Shown here in pieces: positions 34,743 to 44,263 of a DNA stretch of 64,000 nucleotides. The DNA comes from a bacterium (lineage in GTDB: Bacteria; Planctomycetota; Planctomycetia; Pirellulales; Pirellulaceae), in contig JAUIGN010000016.1 in assembly GCA_030430075.1 (NCBI GenBank), positions 1 to 64,000 of the forward strand, written 5' to 3'. A model generated the notes under the pieces. That model was not told where the DNA came from. It searched no databases and was given only the letters and a program-made list of their open reading frames with translations. The first letter of the stretch is position 1. Every line of letters starts with the position of its first letter. A program made the translations under genes and the position numbers.

Positions 34743-36077
34743 ATGGCGCAGCGGAAAAACTGTAACGGCGTTTCGCGACGTGACTGCTTGCAGTTGGGCT
34801 TGGGGGGCATCCTGGGAAGTTATTTTGGATCGGGATTGGATGGTGCCTTGCGCGCGACGGCCGCCGAACGACAGTCGATTCGCCCGCAGGCGAATGCCTG
34901 CATCCTGATCTGGATGGACGGTGGGCCGACCCACTACGAAACGTTCGACCCCAAACCGGAAGCTCCGCTGGAGATCCGCGGCGAGTTCGAGACGATCGCC
35001 ACGAAGACGCCGGGGGTGAGATTCTCGAAGCACATGCAGCGGCTGGCCTCGATCTCGGATCGGTTGGCAATCGTACGTTCGATTCGGCACAACCAAGGCA
35101 ACCACGGGGCGGGAAACCACTACATGATGACCGGAGCGCCGCCCCGCATTCCGGTCGGCTGTGGTGCGTTTGTCAGCTTTCACCCGAGCATGGGTTCCGT
35201 GGTCGCCCATCAGCGGACCGCACCGGCCGGCCTCCCTGCTTATTTCTCGATGCCGCGGATGTCGCGGAGCGGCGGTCCCAATTTCCTGGGTGCCAAGTAC
35301 GCCCCGTTCGTAGTCTCGGACAACCCGAACTCGTCAAGCTTTCGTGTCCGGGACGTCGCCTTGCCGCAGGGCCTGACGGACGACCGCTTTCTTCATCGGC
35401 GCGACCTGCGCAGCCAGGTCGACAAGTTGGCGAGAATCCGGGATATGTCCGCCGGCGATCCCGTGCTGGCCGTCGATGAGTTTTACGATCAGGGCTACGA
35501 GTTGATCACCTCGGAGGATGCACAACGGGCCTTCGACATTCATAGCGAACCGGAAGCCACTCGTGAAACCTACGGCCGGCACGGATTTGGCCAACGGGCG
35601 TTGTTGGCCCGCCGGTTAGTCGAGGCCGGTGTCCCCTTTGTGACGCTTTACGAGGGCGGCTGGGACCATCATCGAACCATCTTCAGTGCGCTCAATTCCA
35701 AGCTGCCCCCGTTTGAAAGTTCGATCGCCGCGCTGATCGAAGACCTCGACCGCCGCGGCATGCTCGAGACGACCCTGGTCATCGCACTCGGCGAATTCGG
35801 ACGAACCCCCAAGGTCAACTCGCGGGGAGGTCGGGATCACTGGTCCAATGCCATGTCCGTGATGCTGGCCGGCGGCGGCACGCCGGGAGGCTGCGTGATC
35901 GGAGCGACGGATCGCAACGGGTACGCGGCCATCGGTGACGTGGCATCCCCGGAGAATTTCGTTTCGACCGTCTACCGCAAGCTGGGGATCGACCCCAGCA
36001 CGATCGCCTACACACCCGAAGGCCGCCCAACGCACCTGGTCAGCGACCCGACGCCGATCCAGGAACTGATGGGGTAA
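34743..36077 (+). CDS. DUF1501 protein (sulfatase/phosphatase-like fold)
   Basis: The protein has 444 residues from ATG 34743. A Tat-type start (SRRDCLQLGLGG) precedes CILIWMDGGPTHYETFDPKP, RLAIVRSIRHNQGNHGAGNH, GWDHH and ALGEFGRTPKVN, the DUF1501 signature with alkaline-phosphatase-superfamily metal-site pattern. Export is expected through the Tat route. It is almost always encoded next to a DUF1549/DUF1553 protein, as here. Substrate unknown. Confidence 0.9.
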   Translation: MAQRKNCNGVSRRDCLQLGLGGILGSYFGSGLDGALRATAAERQSIRPQANACILIWMDGGPTHYETFDPKPEAPLEIRGEFETIATKTPGVRFSKHMQRLASISDRLAIVRSIRHNQGNHGAGNHYMMTGAPPRIPVGCGAFVSFHPSMGSVVAHQRTAPAGLPAYFSMPRMSRSGGPNFLGAKYAPFVVSDNPNSSSFRVRDVALPQGLTDDRFLHRRDLRSQVDKLARIRDMSAGDPVLAVDEFYDQGYELITSEDAQRAFDIHSEPEATRETYGRHGFGQRALLARRLVEAGVPFVTLYEGGWDHHRTIFSALNSKLPPFESSIAALIEDLDRRGMLETTLVIALGEFGRTPKVNSRGGRDHWSNAMSVMLAGGGTPGGCVIGATDRNGYAAIGDVASPENFVSTVYRKLGIDPSTIAYTPEGRPTHLVSDPTPIQELMG

Positions 36078-36281
36078 AACCGGTCAGCCCGCCAACCGAT
36101 CGCTTCCGGCCGCGGCGTGCGTCCCTCGCTGTGAAAATCCGCGAAACGACCACAGCCGCCGCCCGGTATTCGTTGACCGAATGGCCCTTGGACCGATGTC
36201 AGCAAATCGACCCTCTGTCCCAGTTTCCTCCCCACCCTTCCTGGCCCAGCCTTCGCGGGCCTCACGTCGATCGACCCAACC

Positions 36282-37931
36282 ATGAACATCGCCTCTTTAA
36301 CGCTGCAACGCCGTGTTCGACCCTCTTGGCTGATCCTCGTCGGCGTGCTGATCGTTTCTCCGCCTGCCGGCGCGGCCCCCCCCACCTTGAAACACTTTTT
36401 TCCTCCCGGTGGTCAGCGCGGCACATCGGTCGAGGTGACCGCGTCTGGCTCGTTTGAGACGTGGCCAGTGCAGTATTGGGTCGATCGACCCGGCATCACG
36501 GCAACGTCTGAGAAAGACAAGGGCAAGCTGAAAGTTCAGATCGCGGACGATGCAGAGCCCGGCACCTATTGGATGCGCATGTACCAGGCCGATGGGGCCT
36601 CGTCTTTGTGTCCGTTTGTGGTGGGAACGGTGGCGGAAGTCAACGAGGTCGAGCCGAACGGTGGGCTGAAAGAAGGCCAGGCAATCGAGGGTCCGACCGT
36701 CGTCAACGGTCGCTTGGGAAAGAGCGGCGATGTCGACGCGTTTCGTTTGGACCTCAAGGCGGGGCAGACGCTGGTCGCCGCCCTGGATGCCAACCACGCG
36801 TTGGGCTCGCCGATGGACGCAGTGATGCAGCTCTGCAACGCCGCTGGGTTCACGATCGAGCAGAATGATGACGCCCGCGGTACCGATCCGATGATCGTCT
36901 GGAATGTGCCCGCCGACGGCACGTACTATGTGCGATTGTTTGCATTCCCCGCGACGCCCAACAGCACGATCGGTTTTTCCGGTAGCAACGACTATGTCTA
37001 TCGGCTGACGTTGACAACGCAAGCCTATGTCGACCATGCCCTGCCGCTGGCGGCTCGCCACGACCAGGAGCAGGAGTTGACGCTCTTCGGCTGGAATCTG
37101 GCGGACGGGAAGCAGTCCGTGACCATTCAGGGGCCAAGTACCCGACGACCGGCGACCCTGTTTGCCTCGGATGCGGCGAATACCGTATCGATTCCTGTCG
37201 TTAATGAGAGCTGCACGGTGGCCGCGGCGGAAGCGAGTGTCAAGCAGCCGCAGCCGGTCCAGCTGCCGACGGTGATTTCGGGCCGCGTCGAGGCGGAGGG
37301 CGATGAAGATGCGTTCCGGTTCGCGGCCAAGAAAGGCGACAAGCTGCTGTTCCGAGCCGAATCCGACGCGCTGGGCTTTCTGTTGGATCCGCTGCTGACG
37401 CTTGTCGACAGCACAGGCAAGGTGATTGGTGAAGTGGACGACACCTCACGTCAACGCGACTGTGAACTTGCGGTCACGATACCGGCCGACGGTGATTACG
37501 ATCTGCGGATTCGCGACCTGCATCGGCACGGCGGCTTGCGGTATGTCTATCGAATTACGGCGCAGTTGTCGCAACCAGATTTTCAACTCGGCCTCAGCCA
37601 GGAGACGTTCGTGCTTACGCCCGGCAAGCCGCTCGATGTCGAAGTCACGGTCACTCGGCTGCGAGGATTTCAGGAGCAGGTCCAGGTCGCAGCCCTGGAA
37701 CTGCCGGCCGGCGTGCAGGCCGAACCCGTGACGTCGGAGGCCAAAGGGGACTCGTCCAAGAAAGTGAAACTTCAGCTCACCGCCAAGGAAGGCCCGGTCG
37801 CCGGCACGTTTCGCATCCAGGGGACGGCGGTTGAGACGGACGGCATGGACCGCTTCGCCACGTTTTCGCCAACTAATTCATCGACCCAAATCGATCAACC
37901 TTGGCTGACCGTCCTGGCTTCGTCCAAGTAG
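36282..37931 (+). CDS. Secreted PPC-domain protein
   Basis: The protein has 549 residues. A signal peptide (LILVGVLIVSPPAGAAPP) is followed by two bacterial pre-peptidase C-terminal (PPC) beta domains: VEPNGGLKEGQAIEGPTVVN, then GRLGKSGDVDAFRLDLKAGQ, and later ISGRVEAEGDEDAFRFAAKK, then DYDLRIRDLHRHGG. The C-terminal region is Ig-like. No protease domain is present. It is the third gene of the DUF1549-DUF1501 group, a common planctomycete trio, and probably binds the same target as its neighbours. Confidence 0.82.
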   Translation: MNIASLTLQRRVRPSWLILVGVLIVSPPAGAAPPTLKHFFPPGGQRGTSVEVTASGSFETWPVQYWVDRPGITATSEKDKGKLKVQIADDAEPGTYWMRMYQADGASSLCPFVVGTVAEVNEVEPNGGLKEGQAIEGPTVVNGRLGKSGDVDAFRLDLKAGQTLVAALDANHALGSPMDAVMQLCNAAGFTIEQNDDARGTDPMIVWNVPADGTYYVRLFAFPATPNSTIGFSGSNDYVYRLTLTTQAYVDHALPLAARHDQEQELTLFGWNLADGKQSVTIQGPSTRRPATLFASDAANTVSIPVVNESCTVAAAEASVKQPQPVQLPTVISGRVEAEGDEDAFRFAAKKGDKLLFRAESDALGFLLDPLLTLVDSTGKVIGEVDDTSRQRDCELAVTIPADGDYDLRIRDLHRHGGLRYVYRITAQLSQPDFQLGLSQETFVLTPGKPLDVEVTVTRLRGFQEQVQVAALELPAGVQAEPVTSEAKGDSSKKVKLQLTAKEGPVAGTFRIQGTAVETDGMDRFATFSPTNSSTQIDQPWLTVLASSK

Positions 37932-38130
37932 TGCCCGCAGAGTGCGGCGCTCTAGCAGAGTTTCACGAACCGGATTCACTTGCCGGACCGGGCCGCTTTT
38001 CCCAACGCGGTCACGGCGTCGTCATTCTCAGGACGGCGCATTGATTTCACGAAAAGAGGCTTTCTTTGCGGATTTCCTGGAGCCATAATCGTGGGACGTT
38101 TCATGTCGACCGCAACCTTCAGGGCTCGCT

Positions 38131-38598
38131 ATGTTTCTGCGTTACTTACTCGTTGACTCGTTGGGGCAATTCCGCCTGGTAGACTCGTCACCCGTCGAAG
38201 ATGTTTGGGCCGGACGTCGGACGGCCGACGCACTCGGCTATCCGATCGGCAACGAACTGCGGTTGGTGACCGTGGTCTGCAACGACGAAGACCTCCAGCC
38301 CCGCAAGTGTTTCTTTCTCCGCGCAAAGCTCGAAGACGGCCAGATCACGGACGAGTCACGGTTTGACGCTTACGATTCGATGACCGAACATGCGCGCGGG
38401 ACCTACGATATTCTGGCCGACGACCATCAGTTGGATGGGTGGCCGGAGGACTGGCACCGGCAGTTGGCAGTCGCCCTGGACGTCCCTGTGGCCGAGTTGC
38501 GTAGAATCGGCATCGGCGGCCCGTTGCTGATGGCCGATCTGTGGGGTTTCTCGATCGATCGGATTCTGCAGTACTTCGAAGAGGCCGACCAAGGGTAG
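38131..38598 (+). CDS. Hypothetical cytosolic protein
   Basis: The protein has 155 residues. It mixes strands and helices (FRLVDSSPVEDVWAGRRTAD, LRLVTVVCNDEDLQPRKCFF) and has an acidic C-terminal end. There is no signal peptide, membrane span or recognisable motif. Codon use matches its neighbours. It stands alone between intergenic gaps. Confidence 0.55.
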   Translation: MFLRYLLVDSLGQFRLVDSSPVEDVWAGRRTADALGYPIGNELRLVTVVCNDEDLQPRKCFFLRAKLEDGQITDESRFDAYDSMTEHARGTYDILADDHQLDGWPEDWHRQLAVALDVPVAELRRIGIGGPLLMADLWGFSIDRILQYFEEADQG

Positions 38599-38833
38599 GT
38601 TTGCATTGCTGGCCGCTACGCGGAACAGCGCCAACTGGCTCGGTTGTTGATGAGCGAACAACCATGCGGGACAAGTCGCCGTTTCGCAATCGATTGTGGT
38701 GAACGTGCCCACGGCACAGCGGTTGTCCGTCGGAACGGGTTGCCGTGCGGTTTGCTCGGGTATCAACGGAACCGGGCCTCTCACCGATTCCGTCAAATTG
38801 GATTCCGCACTTCTGGATTCCGCACTTCTCTAG

Positions 38834-38850
38834 GTCATGCTTTGCATGAC
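38834..38850. repeat. Dispersed 17-bp palindrome
   Basis: GTCATGCTTTGCATGAC, the same core as copies at 31195, 52962, 53113 and 60094. Confidence 0.75.
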
Positions 38851-39211
38851 ATTCCGGAATCCCCCAGCTTCCCGGCCGCAAATCCATTCAATCGGATTTC
38901 CCAGGTCATTGTTTTCCAATGATGATGGCAGGTAATCCGCAAATGACTGGTAGGATCGTCAGCCCCTTGTCAGGCGACGCGGTGCGGATGCAATCACAGG
39001 ACACGAATTGAACGGTATTGGAACGAACACCTAACGGCTGTAAAGCGAGCCAGGCTGACAACCTTGGCAGGAAGACTCGGATGGTTGGTCGAATTCAAAT
39101 AGTTGAGTCGGCCACGCCGCGAGGGAACGACGGAAGGGCATCCGCAATTCGGCGGGCGGGGTGTGTTGGGGGCTTGGGGAACGCCGGTTCCTGGCCACGC
39201 CTGATATGGGC

Positions 39212-39271
39212 GGGATTGGAGACCTTCGGTCGGCGGTTTCGGCGGGGTCGGAGACCCGCGCCGAGCAGGTG
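39212..39271. repeat. 60-bp dispersed repeat, copy 2
   Basis: It differs at one base from 29141-29200 and has the same orientation. It is downstream of a gene here too, and is followed by a short decayed unit of the 19-bp type. Confidence 0.85.
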
Positions 39272-39309
39272 CTGACGGCCGCGCCGGGCAGGGGGGGACT
39301 GAGCGGGTC

Positions 39310-39816
39310 TTAGAGGCTGGGATCGTTTGCGGTGATTGGGGCGGCGACCTGGCCCGTCATCAGTGTGGCGGCACTGCGGCACTGCCACCACGGGTAACCG
39401 CGTTCGGCTTCCTGCAGGTCCGGAGCACGGCCCGGTTGTCCCGGCAGAATGGTCTGCGGATCGATAGCGCCCTCCGGGAACTCATTCGAATTCAGTTCGA
39501 AGTCGCGTTCCGTCAGATAGAACATGCGTCGGGTGTAGGCCTTGGTCTGCGGATCAAAATGCGCGTCCGACGTCAGCTTGGAATAGCCGAGGATTGTTAC
39601 GTTGGCTGACGACAGCAGCGGACCGCGGCGGCTTTTCGCGTTGCGGATGGTGGCGACCCGAACAAAGTCGAGCGTGTCGAGGGGGCGCAGCCAGACAATG
39701 CTTTTCTCGAAGGCCAGCGGGTTATCTGGCTGCCACTGATCGAGCAGGTGGTCGTCGAGAATCCGTACGATCTCTTCACCGCCATCCGGCCGAGGAACGC
39801 GTCGTGTGTTGATCAT
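39310..39816 (-). CDS. Hypothetical protein
   Basis: The protein has 168 residues from ATG 39816; a TTG 24 bases upstream is possible. PDGGEEIVRILDDHLLDQWQ and NPLAFEKSIVWLRPLDTLDF suggest a soluble mixed fold. No motif is recognised. There is no signal peptide or membrane span. It reads away from dnaG. Confidence 0.55.
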   Translation of the reverse strand: MINTRRVPRPDGGEEIVRILDDHLLDQWQPDNPLAFEKSIVWLRPLDTLDFVRVATIRNAKSRRGPLLSSANVTILGYSKLTSDAHFDPQTKAYTRRMFYLTERDFELNSNEFPEGAIDPQTILPGQPGRAPDLQEAERGYPWWQCRSAATLMTGQVAAPITANDPSL

Positions 39817-39840
39817 GGTCTTGTCTGCGCTGTGAGGCAA

Positions 39841-40096
39841 CGGGCAGGGGTAGGTCCGAGTGGTTTATCGAGTCGCCGACTCAAACGTCTTCTATGCTAT
39901 GCAACACTACGACGCTCCCTTGTCGTCGCAAGTTCCCTAGATTTTTTTGACTCAGTTCCTGTTGACAGGTTTCGGCCCCTGCTGGGAACTATCTGGAATC
40001 TTTTCTCGTCAAGAGATCTCTCCAGGCTCAACCATCCCTCCGTAACCCGTTTTGGCAAAAACGGTTACATCGCGCCACCGGCTGCCTCGCGCAATG
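39841..40096. other. Intergenic region upstream of the dnaG promoter
   Basis: No gene is visible. A TTGACA hexamer at 39962-39967 lacks a well-placed -10 element. A T-rich run occurs near 39942-39949. Confidence 0.35.
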
Positions 40097-40125
40097 TTGA
40101 CCCCAAAAAACCGGATAGCTATAAT
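40097..40125 (+). promoter_or_regulatory. Near-consensus sigma-70 promoter of the dnaG-rpoD operon
   Basis: TTGACC (40097-40102), a 17-bp spacer and TATAAT (40120-40125). The leader to the GTG at 40337 is about 205 nt and contains an 8-bp hairpin with one G-U at 40154-40172. Confidence 0.75.
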
Positions 40126-40336
40126 TTGCGGCCGTGCTAAGGATGGCACACCGCCGGTTCGCAACGAGCCGGCAGGAAGGACCTCACTGCTACGGTCCAT
40201 TTCAGCTCGGTTCGCCGCTAAAATGGCGATGATGACGAACTGAGCCAGGACGCAGGCGGTGGGTTCACATGGAAGTGCACTCCGGCCGTGGCCTTGCCGT
40301 TCCCCCCCTGCAGGCCTCACGCCCAAGGAGTCGAAG

Positions 40337-42205
40337 GTGTCCTTCGCGTCTGACGATGCCAAAGAACAGGTCCGCCGGTCGGTCGATGTTGTCGATCTGG
40401 TCGGGAGCTACCTGCCTCTCCAACGCCAGGGCAGCGGATTTGTCACCACGTGTCCGTGGCATGACGACGCACGACCGAGCCTGCAGGTGAATCCGGCTCG
40501 CCAAACCTGGAAGTGCTGGGTTTGTGATATCGGCGGCGACATCTTCAGTTTTATTATGCAGTTGGAGGGCCTGAATTTTCGCGAGGCCCTGGAGATGCTT
40601 GCCGAGCGGGCGGGTGTTCCTCTGGATCGCGGCCCCAGCCAGCCGAAGACGAAACCGGGCGACCCGAACGACAAACAGACGCTGTTTAATGCCACGACCT
40701 GGGCCATGCAGCAGTTTCGCGAGTGCCTGCTGCATTCGGCGGAGGCGGCTCCCGCCAGGGACTATCTCGCTCGACGAAATTTCACCCCCGAGTCATGTGC
40801 TCAGTTCCAGGTCGGATTTTCGCCGGATGCCTGGCAGTGGCTCGTCGATCGCGCCGCGTCGACCCAATTTTCGCCGGCGGTCTTGAAGGCCGCTGGGGTG
40901 CTGGGCACGAGCGCCAAGAGCGGCCGCTATTACGACTTTTTTAAGGGGCGCGTGATCTTCCCCATCCGCGATACGCAGCGGCGTACGATCGGGTTTGGCG
41001 GTCGAGTCCTCCCCGAGTTGGCTCAGCCCAACACGGGCAAATACGTCAACTCGCGCGAGACCCGCCTGTTCTCCAAGAGCGACAACGTTTACGGCCTGGA
41101 CGTGGCGCGGGATGGGATTCGTCAACAGAAAGAAGTCGTCGTTGTCGAAGGCTACACGGACGTCATCATGGCCCACCAGCACGGCCTGGCAAACGTCGTC
41201 GCCGTGTTAGGGACCGCCTTGGGGCCTCGCCATATCCGGCTCCTTAAACGCTACGCAGATACGATTACGTTGGTCCTGGACGGCGACGACGCAGGCCAGC
41301 GGCGTACCAACGAAGTGCTCGAGATGTTCGTCGCCAGCGAAGTCGATCTGCGCATCCTGACGCTTCCGGCCGGAGCAGACCCCTGCGATTTTCTCCTCCA
41401 GGAAGGGCCGGACGCCATGCGCTCGCGGCTTGAGAATGCTGCGGACGCATTTGAGCACGCGATTGAGACGCACACGCGCGGCATCGACCTGTTGCGTGAC
41501 ACCCACCGGGCCAACCAATCGCTGGAGACGCTGCTGAAGATTGTCGCCCAGGCGCCCCGGCTGACGGCCAACTCGTCGTCGGCCAAGGTCGTCCGCGAGC
41601 GGCAGGTGCTGGCGAGGCTGGCCCGCCAGTTTCAAGTCAACGAAGAGACGCTGCGAACCCGCGTGGCAGAATTGCGTCAGCGTGGCCAGTTGCGGCGCAG
41701 GACCGACGGTCCGGAGGAAGGACCGCGGCGGTCGCAAAAGATCGACCGCTCGCAGCTCAACCCGGCCGAAGTCGAACTGCTCGAGATCATCGCCGTTCAT
41801 CCCGAGCTCTGCGATACCGCCTTCGAGGCCGTCTCCCCGGAGTCGATTACCAGCGCTCCGATCAAAGATATTTATGCCCGCTACCACGACGTGTCGGCAG
41901 CGGGAGAAGCCGTTGATTTTCCCAGAATCCTCAGCGACCTCGAGGACCCACAGCTAAAAAACTTGTTCGTGGAAATCGACGAACGAGCAACCTCAAAGGA
42001 GGAAGCAGCCCAGGAGGACGCGGCAACTCGGCTCCGCCGATTGCTGGACGGTATTCGGGATCGTCAACAAGAGTCGAGCCGTCGCGAATTGGTCGCCGGC
42101 CTGGAGAAACGTCAATTCAAGGACGACGAGGAGTTAGACGTCCTACAGCAGCTTGTCGCAGAAGAACGAAGGCGGCAAGGTATTCCCGCACCCACGGATG
42201 GGTAG
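40337..42205 (+). CDS. dnaG: DNA primase DnaG
   Basis: The protein has 622 residues from a GTG 6 bp after AAGGAG. The CHC2-type zinc finger is TCPWHDDARPSLQVNPARQT, followed by KCWVC. The TOPRIM core has EVVVVEGYTDVIMAHQHGL, then LVLDGDDAGQRRTNE. The C-terminal third is the helicase-binding region. It makes RNA primers for the replication fork with DnaB. It is followed by rpoD after 57 bp, the classic macromolecular-synthesis arrangement. Confidence 0.95.
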   Translation: MSFASDDAKEQVRRSVDVVDLVGSYLPLQRQGSGFVTTCPWHDDARPSLQVNPARQTWKCWVCDIGGDIFSFIMQLEGLNFREALEMLAERAGVPLDRGPSQPKTKPGDPNDKQTLFNATTWAMQQFRECLLHSAEAAPARDYLARRNFTPESCAQFQVGFSPDAWQWLVDRAASTQFSPAVLKAAGVLGTSAKSGRYYDFFKGRVIFPIRDTQRRTIGFGGRVLPELAQPNTGKYVNSRETRLFSKSDNVYGLDVARDGIRQQKEVVVVEGYTDVIMAHQHGLANVVAVLGTALGPRHIRLLKRYADTITLVLDGDDAGQRRTNEVLEMFVASEVDLRILTLPAGADPCDFLLQEGPDAMRSRLENAADAFEHAIETHTRGIDLLRDTHRANQSLETLLKIVAQAPRLTANSSSAKVVRERQVLARLARQFQVNEETLRTRVAELRQRGQLRRRTDGPEEGPRRSQKIDRSQLNPAEVELLEIIAVHPELCDTAFEAVSPESITSAPIKDIYARYHDVSAAGEAVDFPRILSDLEDPQLKNLFVEIDERATSKEEAAQEDAATRLRRLLDGIRDRQQESSRRELVAGLEKRQFKDDEELDVLQQLVAEERRRQGIPAPTDG

Positions 42206-42262
42206 CTGCCTTGCAGCCCGGTGTCCCCTTTTAGCGCAGGAAGTCGCGGGAGGATTTGACAC

Positions 42263-43984
42263 GTGGATCAGTACGAAAACGAACTCAAGCAGTTGATCGA
42301 GAAAGGCCAAGCCCAAGGCTATCTCACCTATGACGAAATCAATTCGTATCTTCCGGACGAGGACGTAAGCCCGGAGAAGCTCGACAACCTGCTGGTTGCC
42401 CTGGAGGAAGAGGGAGTCGAGCTGGTGACGGACGCTCCCAATGACGGCTTCGAGGGCCCCAAGCTGCTGCCCGCAGCGGACGCGACCGAATCGGCAGAGG
42501 AAAAGGCGGCCAGCGAAGAAGGGCCGTCGCTGCTGCCTGCCGAGGTCCTGCCAAAACTGAGTGACGATCCGATTCGGATGTACCTGAGTCAGATGGCGGA
42601 GATCCCCCTGCTGACTCGCGAGGAAGAGATCGCTCTGGCGAAGAAGATCGAAGTCACTCGGAAACGCTTTCGCCGCACGCTGCTGAGTTGCGACTACGCC
42701 ATGCGGGCAACCGTCGAGACACTGACGAAGGTCTATCAGGGCGAGCTGCCCTTTGATCGCACGATCAAAGTTTCGCTGACGGAACAGTTGACCAAGGAGC
42801 AGATCCTGGCTCGCATGCCGCACAATCTGCGAACGCTGGGTCACCTGTTGGAACAGAACAAGGCCGACTTTCAGATCCTGATTCGCAAGTCGACAACGCG
42901 TCCGGAACGTCTGGCCATTCGCGAGCGTTTCCTCCGCCGGCGGCGCAAGTGCCTGCAGTTGGTGGAGGAGTTGAGCCTCCGTTCACGCCGGGTGCACCCC
43001 TTGATGAAGCAGATCGCGGCGATCTCGGACCGCATGCACCAGACGCGGGAACGCCTGGCAAAACTCAAGGACGATCCGATGTTTCGTGACGAGTGTGCCA
43101 ATCTGCGCCGTGAACTGCGGAACATGATGGTGCAGACACAGGAGAGCCCCCGCGGCTTGAAGCGACGGGCCGAAGCGGTCGAAAAGCAATACATGGAGTA
43201 CGAACTGGCCAAGCGGCAGCTCTCCAGCGGAAATCTCCGGCTGGTCGTCTCGATTGCCAAGAAGTACCGCAATCGGGGGTTGAGCTTCCTGGACTTGATC
43301 CAGGAAGGGAACACCGGGCTGATGCGAGCGGTCGACAAGTACGAGTATCGCCGCGGCTTCAAATTCTCGACGTACGCCACCTGGTGGATCCGCCAGGCCA
43401 TCACGCGGGCCATCGCCGACCAGGCACGAACCATCCGGCTTCCGGTGCATATGATTGACGTACTGTCCAAGTTGCGCAATATTCAGAAGAAGCTGCAACA
43501 GGAGATTCGTCGCGAACCGACCATGGAAGAGGTTTCTCGCCGCAGCGGCGTCGAACTGGAAGAGGTGAAACGGGTCCTCGACATCGGTCGTCACCCGGTC
43601 AGCCTGGATCGACCCGTCGGCGACGGAGACGATTGCAGTTTTGGCGAATTCATCGAGGATTCGCACTGCGACAACCCCATCAAGAACGCCAACAATGGCA
43701 TCCTCCGCGAGAAAATCGAGACGCTGCTCCGCACGCTCACGTTCCGCGAACGGGAAATCGTCCGCCTGCGGTACGGGCTGGGTGACGGATACACGTACAC
43801 CCTCGAAGAGGTTGGGCGTATTTTCAAAGTCACCCGCGAACGGGTCCGCCAGATCGAAGCCAAGGCGATTCGCAAGCTTCAGCATCCTGTCCGGTCGGAC
43901 CATCTGGCCGGCTTCATGCCCAGCGGCGATGAACTTGGTGCCGGCGAAGCCCCCTGTCCCATGGAGCAGAAGGCCGCAGGCTAA
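42263..43984 (+). CDS. rpoD: Primary sigma factor RpoD (sigma-70)
   Basis: The protein has 573 residues from a GTG with GGGAGG upstream. Region 1.1-like start is LKQLIEKGQAQGYLTYDEIN. Region 1.2 is SDDPIRMYLSQMAEIPLLTR, and region 2 is RLVVSIAKKYRNRGLSFLDL with KFSTYATWWIRQAITRAIAD. Region 3 is LRNIQKKLQQEIRREPTMEE, and region 4 is TLEEVGRIFKVTRERVRQIE. A charged insert separates regions 1.2 and 2. It directs RNA polymerase to housekeeping promoters like the one at 40097. Confidence 0.96.
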   Translation: MDQYENELKQLIEKGQAQGYLTYDEINSYLPDEDVSPEKLDNLLVALEEEGVELVTDAPNDGFEGPKLLPAADATESAEEKAASEEGPSLLPAEVLPKLSDDPIRMYLSQMAEIPLLTREEEIALAKKIEVTRKRFRRTLLSCDYAMRATVETLTKVYQGELPFDRTIKVSLTEQLTKEQILARMPHNLRTLGHLLEQNKADFQILIRKSTTRPERLAIRERFLRRRRKCLQLVEELSLRSRRVHPLMKQIAAISDRMHQTRERLAKLKDDPMFRDECANLRRELRNMMVQTQESPRGLKRRAEAVEKQYMEYELAKRQLSSGNLRLVVSIAKKYRNRGLSFLDLIQEGNTGLMRAVDKYEYRRGFKFSTYATWWIRQAITRAIADQARTIRLPVHMIDVLSKLRNIQKKLQQEIRREPTMEEVSRRSGVELEEVKRVLDIGRHPVSLDRPVGDGDDCSFGEFIEDSHCDNPIKNANNGILREKIETLLRTLTFREREIVRLRYGLGDGYTYTLEEVGRIFKVTRERVRQIEAKAIRKLQHPVRSDHLAGFMPSGDELGAGEAPCPMEQKAAG

Positions 43985-44045
43985 CGCGACACAGACGCCT
44001 CGCGGTTCGCGCCTCAATGGAGGCGCCAACCCTGGCCAACTCACC

Positions 44046-44077
44046 AAGCCGCTGGCATGCATGTCAGCGGCTTTTTT
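44046..44077 (+). terminator. Intrinsic terminator of the dnaG-rpoD operon
   Basis: AAGCCGCTG (44046-44054) pairs with CAGCGGCTT (44065-44073) around a 10-base loop, followed by TTT; it starts 62 bp after the rpoD stop. Confidence 0.8.
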
Positions 44078-44263
44078 CGTTTCCACAATCCCACCGCGGC
44101 CCGCCACGAATCGTTCCCCGAGGACTCGCTCGCGGCCGACCCACAGCCGGGCGGCGAACGCGCCGACATCCGATACGTCCCCGCTGCTCCCTTCCAAAAC
44201 ATCCGCGCACCGTGCGCGACTGTCACAACGCAAGAATCAAACCAACCTGGAGTACTCAACCTG

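Larger units (their letters stand above)
38599..39309. other. Repeat-bearing intergenic region
   Basis: 711 bp with no convincing gene. It holds two tandem copies of GGATTCCGCACTTCT (38800-38829), a GTCATGCTTTGCATGAC palindrome (38834-38850) and copy 2 of the 60-bp repeat (39212-39271). Confidence 0.6.

Noticed and set aside
39962..39990. A promoter starting at TTGACA upstream of dnaG
   Set aside because: No -10 hexamer at 16-18 bp; the TTGACC/TATAAT pair at 40097-40125 is far better.
42983..44233. A 416-codon open frame antisense to rpoD
   Set aside because: The plus strand encodes unmistakable sigma-70 regions 2 to 4.
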